From contig CAMFSB010000131.1 of assembly GCA_945982465.1 (NCBI GenBank), forward strand, positions 1-5,501: DNA of 5,501 bases. Direction: 5' to 3'. Positions 1-5,501 of this stretch are shown here, piece after piece; the stretch's first letter is position 1; the number at the start of each line of letters is the position of its first letter. This DNA comes from an uncultured Faecalibacterium sp. (lineage in GTDB: Bacteria; Bacillota; Clostridia; Oscillospirales; Ruminococcaceae). The position numbers and the translations under genes were made by a program. Below the pieces are notes generated by a model. It saw only the letters and a program-made list of their open reading frames with translations, searched no databases and was not told the DNA's origin.

Positions 1-136
1 CTTTTTGGCGTCAAAAAGGAACAACTCTTTCTTCGGATGAATTGATCGGAAAAGCCTGAAAGCAAATCCTGCCGCCAAAGCAGCCGGCCCGCCGCTAAGG
101 TCGGCGGCCCGCCAAAATCAAATCACCCCGCGGCCA
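1..136. other. Non-coding region downstream of galM with two inverted repeats
   Basis: No convincing gene is seen here. Positions 1-18 form a perfect 7-bp inverted repeat (CTTTTTG, loop GCGT, CAAAAAG). Positions 86-109 form a GC-rich hairpin (GGCCCGCCG against CGGCGGCC with one bulged C and a 7-nt loop, 95-101). Positions 32-51 are an imperfect 20-bp palindrome with 8 of 10 pairs matching. The GC hairpin lies 28-51 bases beyond the galM stop and may help end its transcript, but it has no T-tract on either side, so it is not a textbook terminator. Confidence 0.5.
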
Positions 137-1195
137 TTACAGCCGGCCGCACTGCTTGCCGGTAAAAAAGCGCAGCGTGGTGGACGCGCGGAACACCCGG
201 CCCGCCCGCAGCACCGTGGAGGGGAACTCCGGGTGCGAGGGGCTGCACGGGAAATGCTGGGTCTCCAGCGCAAAGCCGCCGAACTGCTGCAGCGGCGCGC
301 CGCCCTTGCCCGGGGTGGGGCACTGCTGCAAAAAGTTGCCGGTGTACAGCTGGATGCCCGGCTGGGTGGTGTACAGCTTCATGCTGATGCCGGTCTGGTC
401 GCTGGCCGCCCACGCGCAGATGCTCTGGCTGGAGCCGCGGCCCCGGTCGATGACATAGCAGTGGTCGTAGCCGCCCGCCAGCCGCAGCTGCTCAAAATCG
501 GCGTGGATGTCGCGGCCGATGCGCTTGCCGGCGGTAAAATCCATGGGGGTGCCCGCCACCGGCAGGATGCGGCCGGTGGGGCAGGTCTCGGCGTTGCCCT
601 CCAAATACTGCGAGGCGTACAGCCGCAGCTTCTGGTCCAGCACGTCGCCGCCGCCGTTCAGGTTGAAATAGCTGTGATTGGTCAGGTTGACGATGGTGTC
701 AGCGTCCGAGGTGACGCGGTAATCCATGCGGAACGCGTTGTCGGGCGTAAGGGTATAACGCACGGCCAGCTTCAGGCTGCCGGGGAAGCCGTCCTCCCCG
801 TCGGGGCTGGTCGCCTCCATCAAAAGCGAATCGCCCACCGCCTTTACGCTGAAATTCTTGCGCGAAACTGACCCGTGCAGGTGGTTTTTGCCGTTGTTGG
901 CCTCCAGCTGATAGGTTTTGCCGCCCAGCGTGAAGCAGGCGTTTTCGATGCGGTTGGCATAGCGCCCCACAAAGGCGCCCGCGTATGTACAGGGGTCATC
1001 CTCATATTGGCGGATGGTGTCGTGCCCCAGCACCACATCCACCGGCCCGCACTTGGCCGGCACAATGATATCCTTGATGATGCAGCCATAGTCCAGCACA
1101 TTGACCGTCAGCCCGCCAGAATTGGAAAGGGTATACTGGGTCACCGATTCGCCCGCGTGGGTCACGCCAAAGGGTTTTGAAACAACAGTCGCCAT
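137..1195 (-). CDS. galM: Aldose 1-epimerase (mutarotase)
   Basis: Encodes a 352-aa cytoplasmic enzyme that interconverts alpha and beta anomers of galactose, glucose and related aldoses, the entry step to the Leloir pathway. Length is normal for the family (about 340-350 aa). Family motifs occur in order: GRYANRI (77-83), NHLHG (104-108), NLTNHSYFNL (170-179), GGYDH (241-245) and FALETQ (308-313). From known GalM structures, H107 and H174 are the expected active-site histidines, D244 binds substrate and E311 is the catalytic base; all are present, so it should be active. The usual HLHGG motif reads HLHGS here. The frame stays open upstream to about 1402, but the start at 1195 is chosen because a GGAGG site lies 8 bases before it and the conserved family N-terminus begins there; the upstream codons read as low-complexity leader and run past the promoter. 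It is transcribed alone, divergently from the cyclodeaminase-family gene. No gal kinase or transferase gene is visible nearby. Confidence 0.95.
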   Translation of the reverse strand: MATVVSKPFGVTHAGESVTQYTLSNSGGLTVNVLDYGCIIKDIIVPAKCGPVDVVLGHDTIRQYEDDPCTYAGAFVGRYANRIENACFTLGGKTYQLEANNGKNHLHGSVSRKNFSVKAVGDSLLMEATSPDGEDGFPGSLKLAVRYTLTPDNAFRMDYRVTSDADTIVNLTNHSYFNLNGGGDVLDQKLRLYASQYLEGNAETCPTGRILPVAGTPMDFTAGKRIGRDIHADFEQLRLAGGYDHCYVIDRGRGSSQSICAWAASDQTGISMKLYTTQPGIQLYTGNFLQQCPTPGKGGAPLQQFGGFALETQHFPCSPSHPEFPSTVLRAGRVFRASTTLRFFTGKQCGRL

Positions 1196-1334
1196 GGTCC
1201 TTTCCTCCGCACTTTCTTCATGCCGCGCAGCGCCGCGCCGGCCCCGGCCGGTGCAAACCAGGCCGGCTGCCGCAGCCGTTTGGCCGGCCAGCCCGCATGG
1301 GCGCGGGCCGGCGGCGGTTTCCGGGCACTGCCGT
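1196..1334 (-). other. GC-rich structured 5' leader of galM
   Basis: If transcription starts about 7 bases past the -10 at 1341-1346, galM mRNA has a leader of roughly 140 nt. It is very GC-rich, in contrast to the AT-rich promoter just upstream. GGCCGG or its reverse complement appears repeatedly (near 1238, 1245, 1261, 1282 and 1307). Visible foldings include a 6-bp hairpin at 1291-1308 (GCCCGC with GCGGGC), a 6-bp hairpin at 1264-1278 (CGGCTG with CAGCCG) and a perfect 10-bp palindrome at 1281-1290. A 26-codon ATG frame (1298 to 1218) lies inside but has no Shine-Dalgarno. It matches no riboswitch class I recognise; a regulatory role is only possible. Confidence 0.4.
1204..1208 (-). promoter_or_regulatory. 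Ribosome binding site that sets the galM start
   Basis: On the minus strand GGAGG is followed by an 8-base spacer and then ATG at 1195. This site decides the start against the longer open frame upstream. Confidence 0.85.
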
Positions 1335-1340
1335 ATCGTT

Positions 1341-1349
1341 ATTATAGCA
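1341..1349 (-). promoter_or_regulatory. Extended -10 promoter element for galM
   Basis: The minus strand reads TGC followed by a perfect TATAAT, an extended -10 element of the sigma-A type. At the standard 17-base spacing the -35 position (1364-1369) has no good match. A perfect TTGACA is present on this strand at 1358-1363, but only 11 bases from the -10, too close to act as its -35. The extended TG may compensate, or an activator may be needed. It lies about 145 bases upstream of the galM start codon. Confidence 0.7.
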
Positions 1350-1354
1350 CAAAA

Positions 1355-1386
1355 TATTGTCAAAGTGTTCAATTTATTTGACAATA
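1355..1386. promoter_or_regulatory. Perfect 10-bp inverted repeat, candidate shared operator
   Basis: The arms TATTGTCAAA (1355-1364) and TTTGACAATA (1377-1386) are exact reverse complements separated by 12 bases, so the half-site centres are 22 bp apart, about two helical turns. It sits between the galM -10 and the candidate rightward -10. The left arm touches the galM -35 position and the right arm contains the rightward TTGACA. This geometry suits a dimeric regulator controlling both divergent genes. The spacing does not fit Rex sites, and I do not recognise the motif. Because TTGACA is itself a promoter word, part of the symmetry could come from back-to-back promoters. Confidence 0.5.
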
Positions 1387-1407
1387 AAACACAACTTTTC
1401 AAATAAT
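1378..1407 (+). promoter_or_regulatory. Candidate sigma-A promoter for the rightward cyclodeaminase-family gene
   Basis: A perfect TTGACA (1378-1383), an 18-base spacer and AATAAT (1402-1407, 5 of 6 consensus) point rightward. It would give a leader of about 190 nt. Alternatives closer to the gene are a perfect TATAAT at 1485-1490 with a poor -35, and TTGCTA (1503-1508) with a 17-base spacer to TTAAAT (1526-1531) preceded by TG. Which one is used cannot be told from sequence. Confidence 0.45.
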
Positions 1408-1558
1408 TTTTTGGGGGTTTTTACACAGCAGTGCCAAATCGCTCCCGCGCGTGCATAAAAATTTATCTTTTTGGATTTATTGAATATAATATGCAAATCC
1501 TCTTGCTATTTTTGCTGTTTAGTGATTAAATATACAAAGCGGCGGCATTGCACCCTGC

Positions 1559-1579
1559 CGCGCGGCGCCCCGCCGCGCG
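1559..1579 (+). other. Strong hairpin in the leader of the cyclodeaminase-family gene
   Basis: A perfect 9-bp all-GC stem (CGCGCGGCG with CGCCGCGCG) and a 3-base CCC loop end about 12 bases before the GGGAGGAG ribosome binding site. No T-tract follows, so it is not an intrinsic terminator. It could stabilise the mRNA or affect ribosome access, or may only reflect local GC richness. Confidence 0.5.
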
Positions 1580-1606
1580 CAACGGCCGCCCGGGAGGAGA
1601 AGTTCT

Positions 1607-2626
1607 ATGTCCCAGATCCTTGTATTGTCCCGGCAGGCGCTGGCCGCCATGCTGGACCTGCGCACCGCTGTTGGCGCAGTGGAGCAGGCGTTTATCCAAA
1701 AATCGGCCCGGCAGGCCAGCCTGATCCCCATGCTGTACCACGCCCTGCACGCCGGGGCCGATTTTGATATCAAAGCCGGCCACATGCCGCAAAGCCATGT
1801 GTACGGCTTAAAGCTGGTGTCGTGGTTCGGCCACAACCCCGAGCAGGGCCTGCCCGCCATGCCGGGCACCACGCTGCTGTTTGACGACGCCAACGGCCAG
1901 CCGCTGGCGCTTTTGAACGCCGAGGGCATCGGCCTGCTGCGCACCGGCGCGGCGGGGGCCATTGGCGCAAAATACCTGGCCCGGCCGGATTCCCGCCGGC
2001 TGCTGCTGGTGGGCACCGGCGCGCAGGCCGCCTGCCAGATCGCGGCCACGCTGCTGGTGATGCCCGGGCTGGAAAGCGTGCAGCTGTATAACCCCCACGG
2101 GGCGGCAAAGGCCGCCGCCCGGCTGCCGGCCATTGCCGCCGAAGCCGCCGGCCTGCTGGCGGGCTGCGGCCAGGCGCTGGACGTGCCGGTGACGGTGGCC
2201 GCCGACCTGCCCGCCGCCGTGGCGCAAAGCGATATCATCATTACGGCCACGCCGTCGCATCAGGCGCTGATTGACGCGGCGTGGGTAAAGCCGGGCACTC
2301 ATTTCAGCTGCATCGGCGCGGACGTAAAGGGCAAGCAGGAGCTGGACCCCATGATCCTCAAGCACGCCCGCGTGTTCGCCGACGATATCCAGCAGGCCAT
2401 TGAGATCGGTGAATGCCAGACCGCCATCAACAGCGGCATCCTGTTCCAGACCGAGATCGCCGGCGAGATCGGCGCGGTGATGGCCCGCACGCTGGCAGGC
2501 CGGATGGATGCCAGCGAGGTCACAGTGTTCGATTCCACCGGCATTGCCCTGCAGGACCTGGCGGTGGCCCGCGCCGCCTACGACCTGGCCCTGCAAAAGG
2601 GCGTGGGCGCCTGGGTGGCACTGTAA
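1607..2626 (+). CDS. Ornithine cyclodeaminase/mu-crystallin family protein
   Basis: Encodes a 339-aa cytoplasmic NAD(P)-dependent enzyme of a family that includes ornithine cyclodeaminase, archaeal-type alanine dehydrogenase, pyrroline-2-carboxylate and other ketimine reductases, and EutC/SbnB-like enzymes. Visible family marks: GLKLVS (67-72) with the conserved substrate-carboxylate lysine K69; LRTGAAGAIGAKYLA (111-125) with R112; a Rossmann dinucleotide loop GTGAQA (136-141); SDIIITATPS (208-217); GADVKGKQEL (237-246), where D239 matches the catalytic aspartate of ornithine cyclodeaminase; and FDSTGIALQDLA (308-319) near the C-terminus. The length is normal and no key residue is missing. 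The DIKAGHM stretch (54-60) recalls the branch carrying a VKxG-type motif rather than classical ornithine cyclodeaminases, so ornithine is not assured as substrate. The start has AGGAG 7 bases upstream. It is monocistronic, divergent from galM and ended by a strong terminator. Confidence 0.93.
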   Translation: MSQILVLSRQALAAMLDLRTAVGAVEQAFIQKSARQASLIPMLYHALHAGADFDIKAGHMPQSHVYGLKLVSWFGHNPEQGLPAMPGTTLLFDDANGQPLALLNAEGIGLLRTGAAGAIGAKYLARPDSRRLLLVGTGAQAACQIAATLLVMPGLESVQLYNPHGAAKAAARLPAIAAEAAGLLAGCGQALDVPVTVAADLPAAVAQSDIIITATPSHQALIDAAWVKPGTHFSCIGADVKGKQELDPMILKHARVFADDIQQAIEIGECQTAINSGILFQTEIAGEIGAVMARTLAGRMDASEVTVFDSTGIALQDLAVARAAYDLALQKGVGAWVAL

Positions 2627-2804
2627 GTTGGGCGGCGCGGTTTTGCCCCGCACTTCCAGCCCAGCCCCGTTGATGCAGCGTGCCCGTCGGCCGGCACAAG
2701 CCCTTTGCGCCCGCGCCATGAAACAGCCATCCCCGCCGGGCAAGCCCCGGCTCCGGCGCGCCCCTTGCGCCGCCCGACCCTACGCAACGCGGATCGCGCA
2801 CAAG
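2627..2804. other. GC-rich intergenic spacer before the terminator
   Basis: About 180 bases of GC-rich sequence between the stop codon of the cyclodeaminase-family gene and the terminator hairpin. I see no ribosome binding site with a plausible small gene, and no clear repeat. It would form a long 3' untranslated region of the rightward transcript. Confidence 0.4.
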
Positions 2805-2842
2805 CGCCCGCCCCTGCCGCAAGGCAGAGGCGGGCGTTTTTT
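2805..2842 (+). terminator. Intrinsic terminator of the cyclodeaminase-family gene
   Basis: A 14-position stem (2805-2818 with 2823-2836) has 13 Watson-Crick pairs and one C/A mismatch, is capped by a GCAA (GNRA-type) tetraloop, and is followed by six Ts (2837-2842). It works in the rightward direction. In the leftward direction the bases after the stem are CTTG, a poor T-tract, so it is unlikely to be an efficient terminator for the regulator gene converging from the right. Confidence 0.92.
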
Positions 2843-2860
2843 GTATGTTTGCCGGGCGCG

Positions 2861-3475
2861 TCACTGCAGGCACTTTTTGACCATGCGCGCAAAGTTGCCC
2901 CGATGCCTGGCCAGGCGCTCGCTGGTCAGGCAGCCGTTCATGTTATCGCGGAACAGCGCGCTGGCATAGCCCATAACGGCCGAAAACAGCATGAAGCCGA
3001 AAAAATCCGCGTCCAGATCCCCGGCCTGCGGCAACGTCCGCCGGGCCAGTTCATACGCCCGGCCGGTCTCGGCATAGATCATCTGCTGGCAGCGCTGCTC
3101 CAGCTCGGACGCTTCGCCGCAGCCCGGAGGGCCTTTGCGGTGCTGCACCGTCGCCAGCATTTTGTAGGCTACCGCCCGCCGGGTAACCAACTGCTCGATG
3201 TAATCCGCCGTGCGCTGCATCAGCTGGTCAAAATCGGCGGCTTCGTCCGGCAGGGCGGTCACGGTCTCCAACTCGTGCAGCACGCACCAGCTTACGGTAT
3301 CGTTCAGCAGCTGCTCCTTGGAGGTGAAATACTCGTACAGCGTGCCCTTGCCCATGCCGGCGGCATCGGCGATCTGCTGCATTTTTACTTCGGTCAGGTT
3401 TACGCCCCGGCCCGCCAGGGTCAGCACCGCGCGGAACACGGCCACTTCCTTGGGGGAATAATCACTGCTGCGCAT
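2861..3475 (-). CDS. TetR/AcrR family transcriptional regulator
   Basis: Encodes a 204-aa DNA-binding regulator of normal TetR length. The N-terminal helix-turn-helix is clear: the stretch from KMQQIADAAG to MGKGTLYEYFTSKEQLL (31-57) matches the family pattern in which IADAAGMGKGTLY forms the helix-turn-helix and YFTSKEQLL starts helix 4. The rest (about 60-204) is the variable, mostly helical ligand-binding and dimerisation region, with cysteines at 64, 119, 129, 182 and 202. It follows the RND pump gene with a 14-base overlap, its AGGAGG ribosome site lying within the end of the pump gene. The likely role, inferred from context, is repression of the pump operon until a pump substrate binds. 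Its operator would lie upstream of the pump, outside the window. No dedicated leftward terminator is evident. Confidence 0.93.
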   Translation of the reverse strand: MRSSDYSPKEVAVFRAVLTLAGRGVNLTEVKMQQIADAAGMGKGTLYEYFTSKEQLLNDTVSWCVLHELETVTALPDEAADFDQLMQRTADYIEQLVTRRAVAYKMLATVQHRKGPPGCGEASELEQRCQQMIYAETGRAYELARRTLPQAGDLDADFFGFMLFSAVMGYASALFRDNMNGCLTSERLARHRGNFARMVKKCLQ

Positions 3476-5501
3476 GGCCGTCCTCCTTTTCCTCGTTCAG
3501 CGGCAGGTCGAACCCCTCCGCCAGGCCGGGATCACTTTCGGCCGTGCCCACGGGCAGGGCGGCCGTTTCGGCCTGCTGCTGCGCCAGGGCCGCGGCGATG
3601 AACTCGGCCGCGTCGTCGGGCACATCGTCCAGATCATCGCTGCCCACATCCACCGACAGCGGCGGCCGCTTGAACATGATATCGTACAGCACCGGAATGA
3701 TGAACAGCGTCATCAGGGTGGCGTAGCTCAGGCCGCCCACGATCACGATGGCCATGCCGCCGCCCAGCTGGCTGCCCATATCGTCGCCGAAGATCAGCTG
3801 CACCATGGCCAGAATGGTGGTCATGGCGGTCATCAGGATGGGCCGCATGCGGGTCTTGCCGGTGGCGATCAGGGCGGCACGGCGGTCCATGCCACCCATG
3901 CGCAGCTGGTTGGTATAGTCCACAAACACAATGCCGTTGTTGACCACGGTGCCCATCAGCACCACAAAGCCCATCAGCGAAAGCAGGCTGAGCTGCTGGC
4001 CCGAAACCATCAGCCCCAGCATGCCGCCCGTAAAGGCCAGCGGCACGGTGAGCAGCACGATGAACGGCGACAGCAGGCTTTGGAACTGCGCCACCATGAC
4101 AAGGTACACGAACGCGCAGCCCAGCGCCAGCATTTTGCACATCTGCCACACCATTTCCATGACGCTGCTGCTTTCGCCGCCGATCTCCACGGTGTAGCCG
4201 TCGGGCAGGCGGCCCGACGCGGCGTAGTCGTCCAGCTTCTGCTGCAATTTGCGCGAGAGCAGGGTGACGTTCTGCCCCGCCTCGGTGCTTGCGGAAACGG
4301 TCAGGTAGCGGGTCTGGTTTTCGCGGTTGACCGCCGGCACCGATACGCCGTACTCGATGCTGGCAAACTCGCCCAGGGTATGCGTTTCGGTGGTCTGGGC
4401 GCCGGTTTCGTCCATAACGGTGGTCTCAAAGGAAATGTCCATCAGGTTTTCCATCGTCAGGGGGTCGGTGTTGTTCTGGATCACCACATCCATTTGGGTG
4501 CCGGCCACGGTCACGCTGGTGGCGGTGGCGCTGGTGGTCAGGCGGGTGGCGATCTGCATATAGATCTGCGCCACGGTCAGGCCCTTGGCCATGGCCGCGT
4601 CGCGGTCGATCACCAGATGCACGGTGGGGTCGCCGTCCTCAATGCCGTTGGACGCGCCGGTAATGCCGTCCATGCTTTCCACCAGTTCCATCACATCCTC
4701 GCTTACCTGCAGCAGGGTGTCGATGTCGTTGCCGTAGATATTGATCGACAACCCCGAACCCAGCAGGGCGGTCATTTCGCTCATGCCGCCCGCCGAAGCC
4801 GAAATGGTGTACCCGTCGGCGGCGTCGTTCAGGGCGTTCAGGTCGCTGGTGATGCGCTGGATCAGCGCGCTCGAGGTATCGGTGGGCATGGTGATGTAGC
4901 CGCTGTAGCTGCCGTACCCGCCGCCGCCCATGCTCATGCCGGTCATGGTGCTGGACATGGCCGCGCCGTCCATCAGGCCCACATCGGTCACGCCGTCCAC
5001 GGTCAGGATGGCGTCCAGCGCCTGGTCGGCTGCGGCGTAGCTCTCCTCACGGGTCATGCCTTCGGCAGTGGTCACGGTGATCTGGATGGAATTGGCGGTC
5101 ATTTCGGGGATCATCACGATGCCCATGGTCAGCACGCGCCACACGCACACGGCCAGCAGCGCCACCGTTACCAGCAGCGGGGCGGCCTTGTGGTCCAGGC
5201 ACCAGTTCAGCGCCCGGCCATACATCTCCTGCACCGTTTCAAACCAGGGGTGCGCCTTGGGGGTGGTGTTTTTCAGCAGGGTGGACGCTGCAGCCGGCAC
5301 CACGGTCATGGCCACCACCAGCGAGGCCATCAGGCAGTAGCCGATGCACAGGCCCATGGGCACCAAAAGCTGGCGCACCATGCCGGTGGTGAACACCAGC
5401 GGCAGAAACACGCATACGGTGGTAAGGGTGGACGATGTGATGGCCGCGGCCACCTGTTTGGTGCCCTGCACAGCGGCGCGGGCCGCGCGTACGCCCCGGC
5501 C
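3462..5501 (-). CDS. RND-family efflux transporter permease, C-terminal two thirds (runs off the right edge)
   Basis: The frame is open to the window edge; 679 residues are visible of an expected 1,000 or more. The GTG at 5469-5471 is internal, since family-conserved sequence (ARAAVQGTKQV) spans it. Proton-driven RND pumps of this type (AcrB/SwrC, ACR_tran) export drugs and amphiphiles across the cytoplasmic membrane. Counting from the edge: membrane segments near 21-40, 51-73 and 107-127; an extracytoplasmic porter domain about 128-440; then segments near 454-474, 479-501, 504-531, 552-572 and 580-610. TGKTRMRPILMTAMTTIL (547-564) and GTVVNNGIVFVDY (517-529) are typical family motifs. The AcrB K940 position is Asn here (N521), as in many SwrC-like members. 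A Met/Gly-rich loop (about 176-205) lies in the porter domain, and a 67-residue acidic cytoplasmic tail ends the protein. The TM4 aspartates that carry protons in AcrB, the start and any membrane-fusion partner lie outside. It is co-transcribed with the overlapping TetR gene. Confidence 0.93.
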   Translation of the reverse strand, partial: GRGVRAARAAVQGTKQVAAAITSSTLTTVCVFLPLVFTTGMVRQLLVPMGLCIGYCLMASLVVAMTVVPAAASTLLKNTTPKAHPWFETVQEMYGRALNWCLDHKAAPLLVTVALLAVCVWRVLTMGIVMIPEMTANSIQITVTTAEGMTREESYAAADQALDAILTVDGVTDVGLMDGAAMSSTMTGMSMGGGGYGSYSGYITMPTDTSSALIQRITSDLNALNDAADGYTISASAGGMSEMTALLGSGLSINIYGNDIDTLLQVSEDVMELVESMDGITGASNGIEDGDPTVHLVIDRDAAMAKGLTVAQIYMQIATRLTTSATATSVTVAGTQMDVVIQNNTDPLTMENLMDISFETTVMDETGAQTTETHTLGEFASIEYGVSVPAVNRENQTRYLTVSASTEAGQNVTLLSRKLQQKLDDYAASGRLPDGYTVEIGGESSSVMEMVWQMCKMLALGCAFVYLVMVAQFQSLLSPFIVLLTVPLAFTGGMLGLMVSGQQLSLLSLMGFVVLMGTVVNNGIVFVDYTNQLRMGGMDRRAALIATGKTRMRPILMTAMTTILAMVQLIFGDDMGSQLGGGMAIVIVGGLSYATLMTLFIIPVLYDIMFKRPPLSVDVGSDDLDDVPDDAAEFIAAALAQQQAETAALPVGTAESDPGLAEGFDLPLNEEKEDGHAQQ
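3482..3487 (-). promoter_or_regulatory. Regulator ribosome binding site inside the pump gene end
   Basis: The minus strand has a perfect AGGAGG with a 6-base spacer to the ATG at 3475. It lies within the last codons of the pump gene, whose stop is at 3462-3464. This fixes the regulator start and suggests translational coupling. Confidence 0.85.

Noticed and set aside
86..109. Intrinsic terminator for galM
   Set aside because: A reasonable hairpin, but no T-tract follows in either direction, so it is described only as a hairpin.
233..871. 212-codon frame on the plus strand opposite galM
   Set aside because: Lies antisense to conserved galM motifs, has no recognisable domain or convincing ribosome site.
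1218..1298. 26-codon upstream frame in the galM leader (minus strand)
   Set aside because: No Shine-Dalgarno and an Arg/Gly/Pro-rich composition simply reflecting GGCCGG repeats; probably not translated.
1355..1386. Rex or CcpA (cre) operator
   Set aside because: The 12-base gap between TTGTCAAA and TTTGACAA is too long for Rex and there is no central CG as in cre sites.
1196..1402. N-terminal extension of GalM by 69 residues in the same open frame
   Set aside because: It would start upstream of the extended -10 promoter, is unlike any GalM N-terminus, and the ATG at 1195 has an ideal ribosome site.
1519..2743. Long open frames on the minus strand opposite the cyclodeaminase-family gene
   Set aside because: They overlap a complete gene with strong family motifs; low-complexity Ala/Arg/Gly/Pro products are typical antisense frames in GC-rich DNA.
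3634..4149. 171-codon minus-strand frame within the pump gene
   Set aside because: His/Arg/Gly-rich out-of-frame shadow of the conserved permease region.
5469..5471. GTG as the true start of the pump
   Set aside because: The frame and family-conserved sequence continue upstream to the edge, and the protein would lack the first membrane segments and the N-terminal porter half.

Overview
The window looks like a piece of a GC-rich chromosome from a Gram-positive (Clostridia-type) gut bacterium. Coding sequence is heavy in GGCCGG and GCC/CTG-type words, every gene start has a strong GGAGG Shine-Dalgarno, the promoter-like motifs sit in a short AT-rich island, and the gene types (RND pump with TetR regulator, stand-alone aldose 1-epimerase) fit Oscillospiraceae/Ruminococcaceae such as the Faecalibacterium, Gemmiger and Subdoligranulum group. 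That placement is inference; there is no rRNA or other marker in the window.

Layout: positions 1-136 are non-coding sequence downstream of galM, with two inverted repeats. A complete galM (aldose 1-epimerase, 352 aa) runs leftward from 1195 to 137. Positions 1196-1606 are a divergent intergenic region. It holds a GC-rich, structured galM leader, an extended -10 promoter for galM, a perfect 10-bp inverted repeat lying between outward-facing promoter elements, a candidate promoter for the rightward gene, and a hairpin just before that gene's ribosome binding site. A complete ornithine cyclodeaminase/mu-crystallin family gene (339 aa) runs rightward from 1607 to 2626 and is followed by a strong intrinsic terminator at 2805-2842. 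The right half is a leftward operon: the C-terminal two thirds of an RND-family efflux permease enters from the right edge (5501 to 3462), and its last 14 bases overlap the start of a TetR/AcrR-family regulator (3475 to 2861).

Functionally there are three units: a sugar anomer-interconverting enzyme feeding hexose catabolism; an NAD(P)-dependent amino/imino-acid enzyme of unknown substrate, divergently transcribed from it; and a drug or amphiphile efflux unit with its probable co-transcribed autoregulator. I find no mobile element, CRISPR array, tRNA or rRNA. The gene content is ordinary. The least explained part is the 411-bp divergent control region between galM and the cyclodeaminase-family gene.
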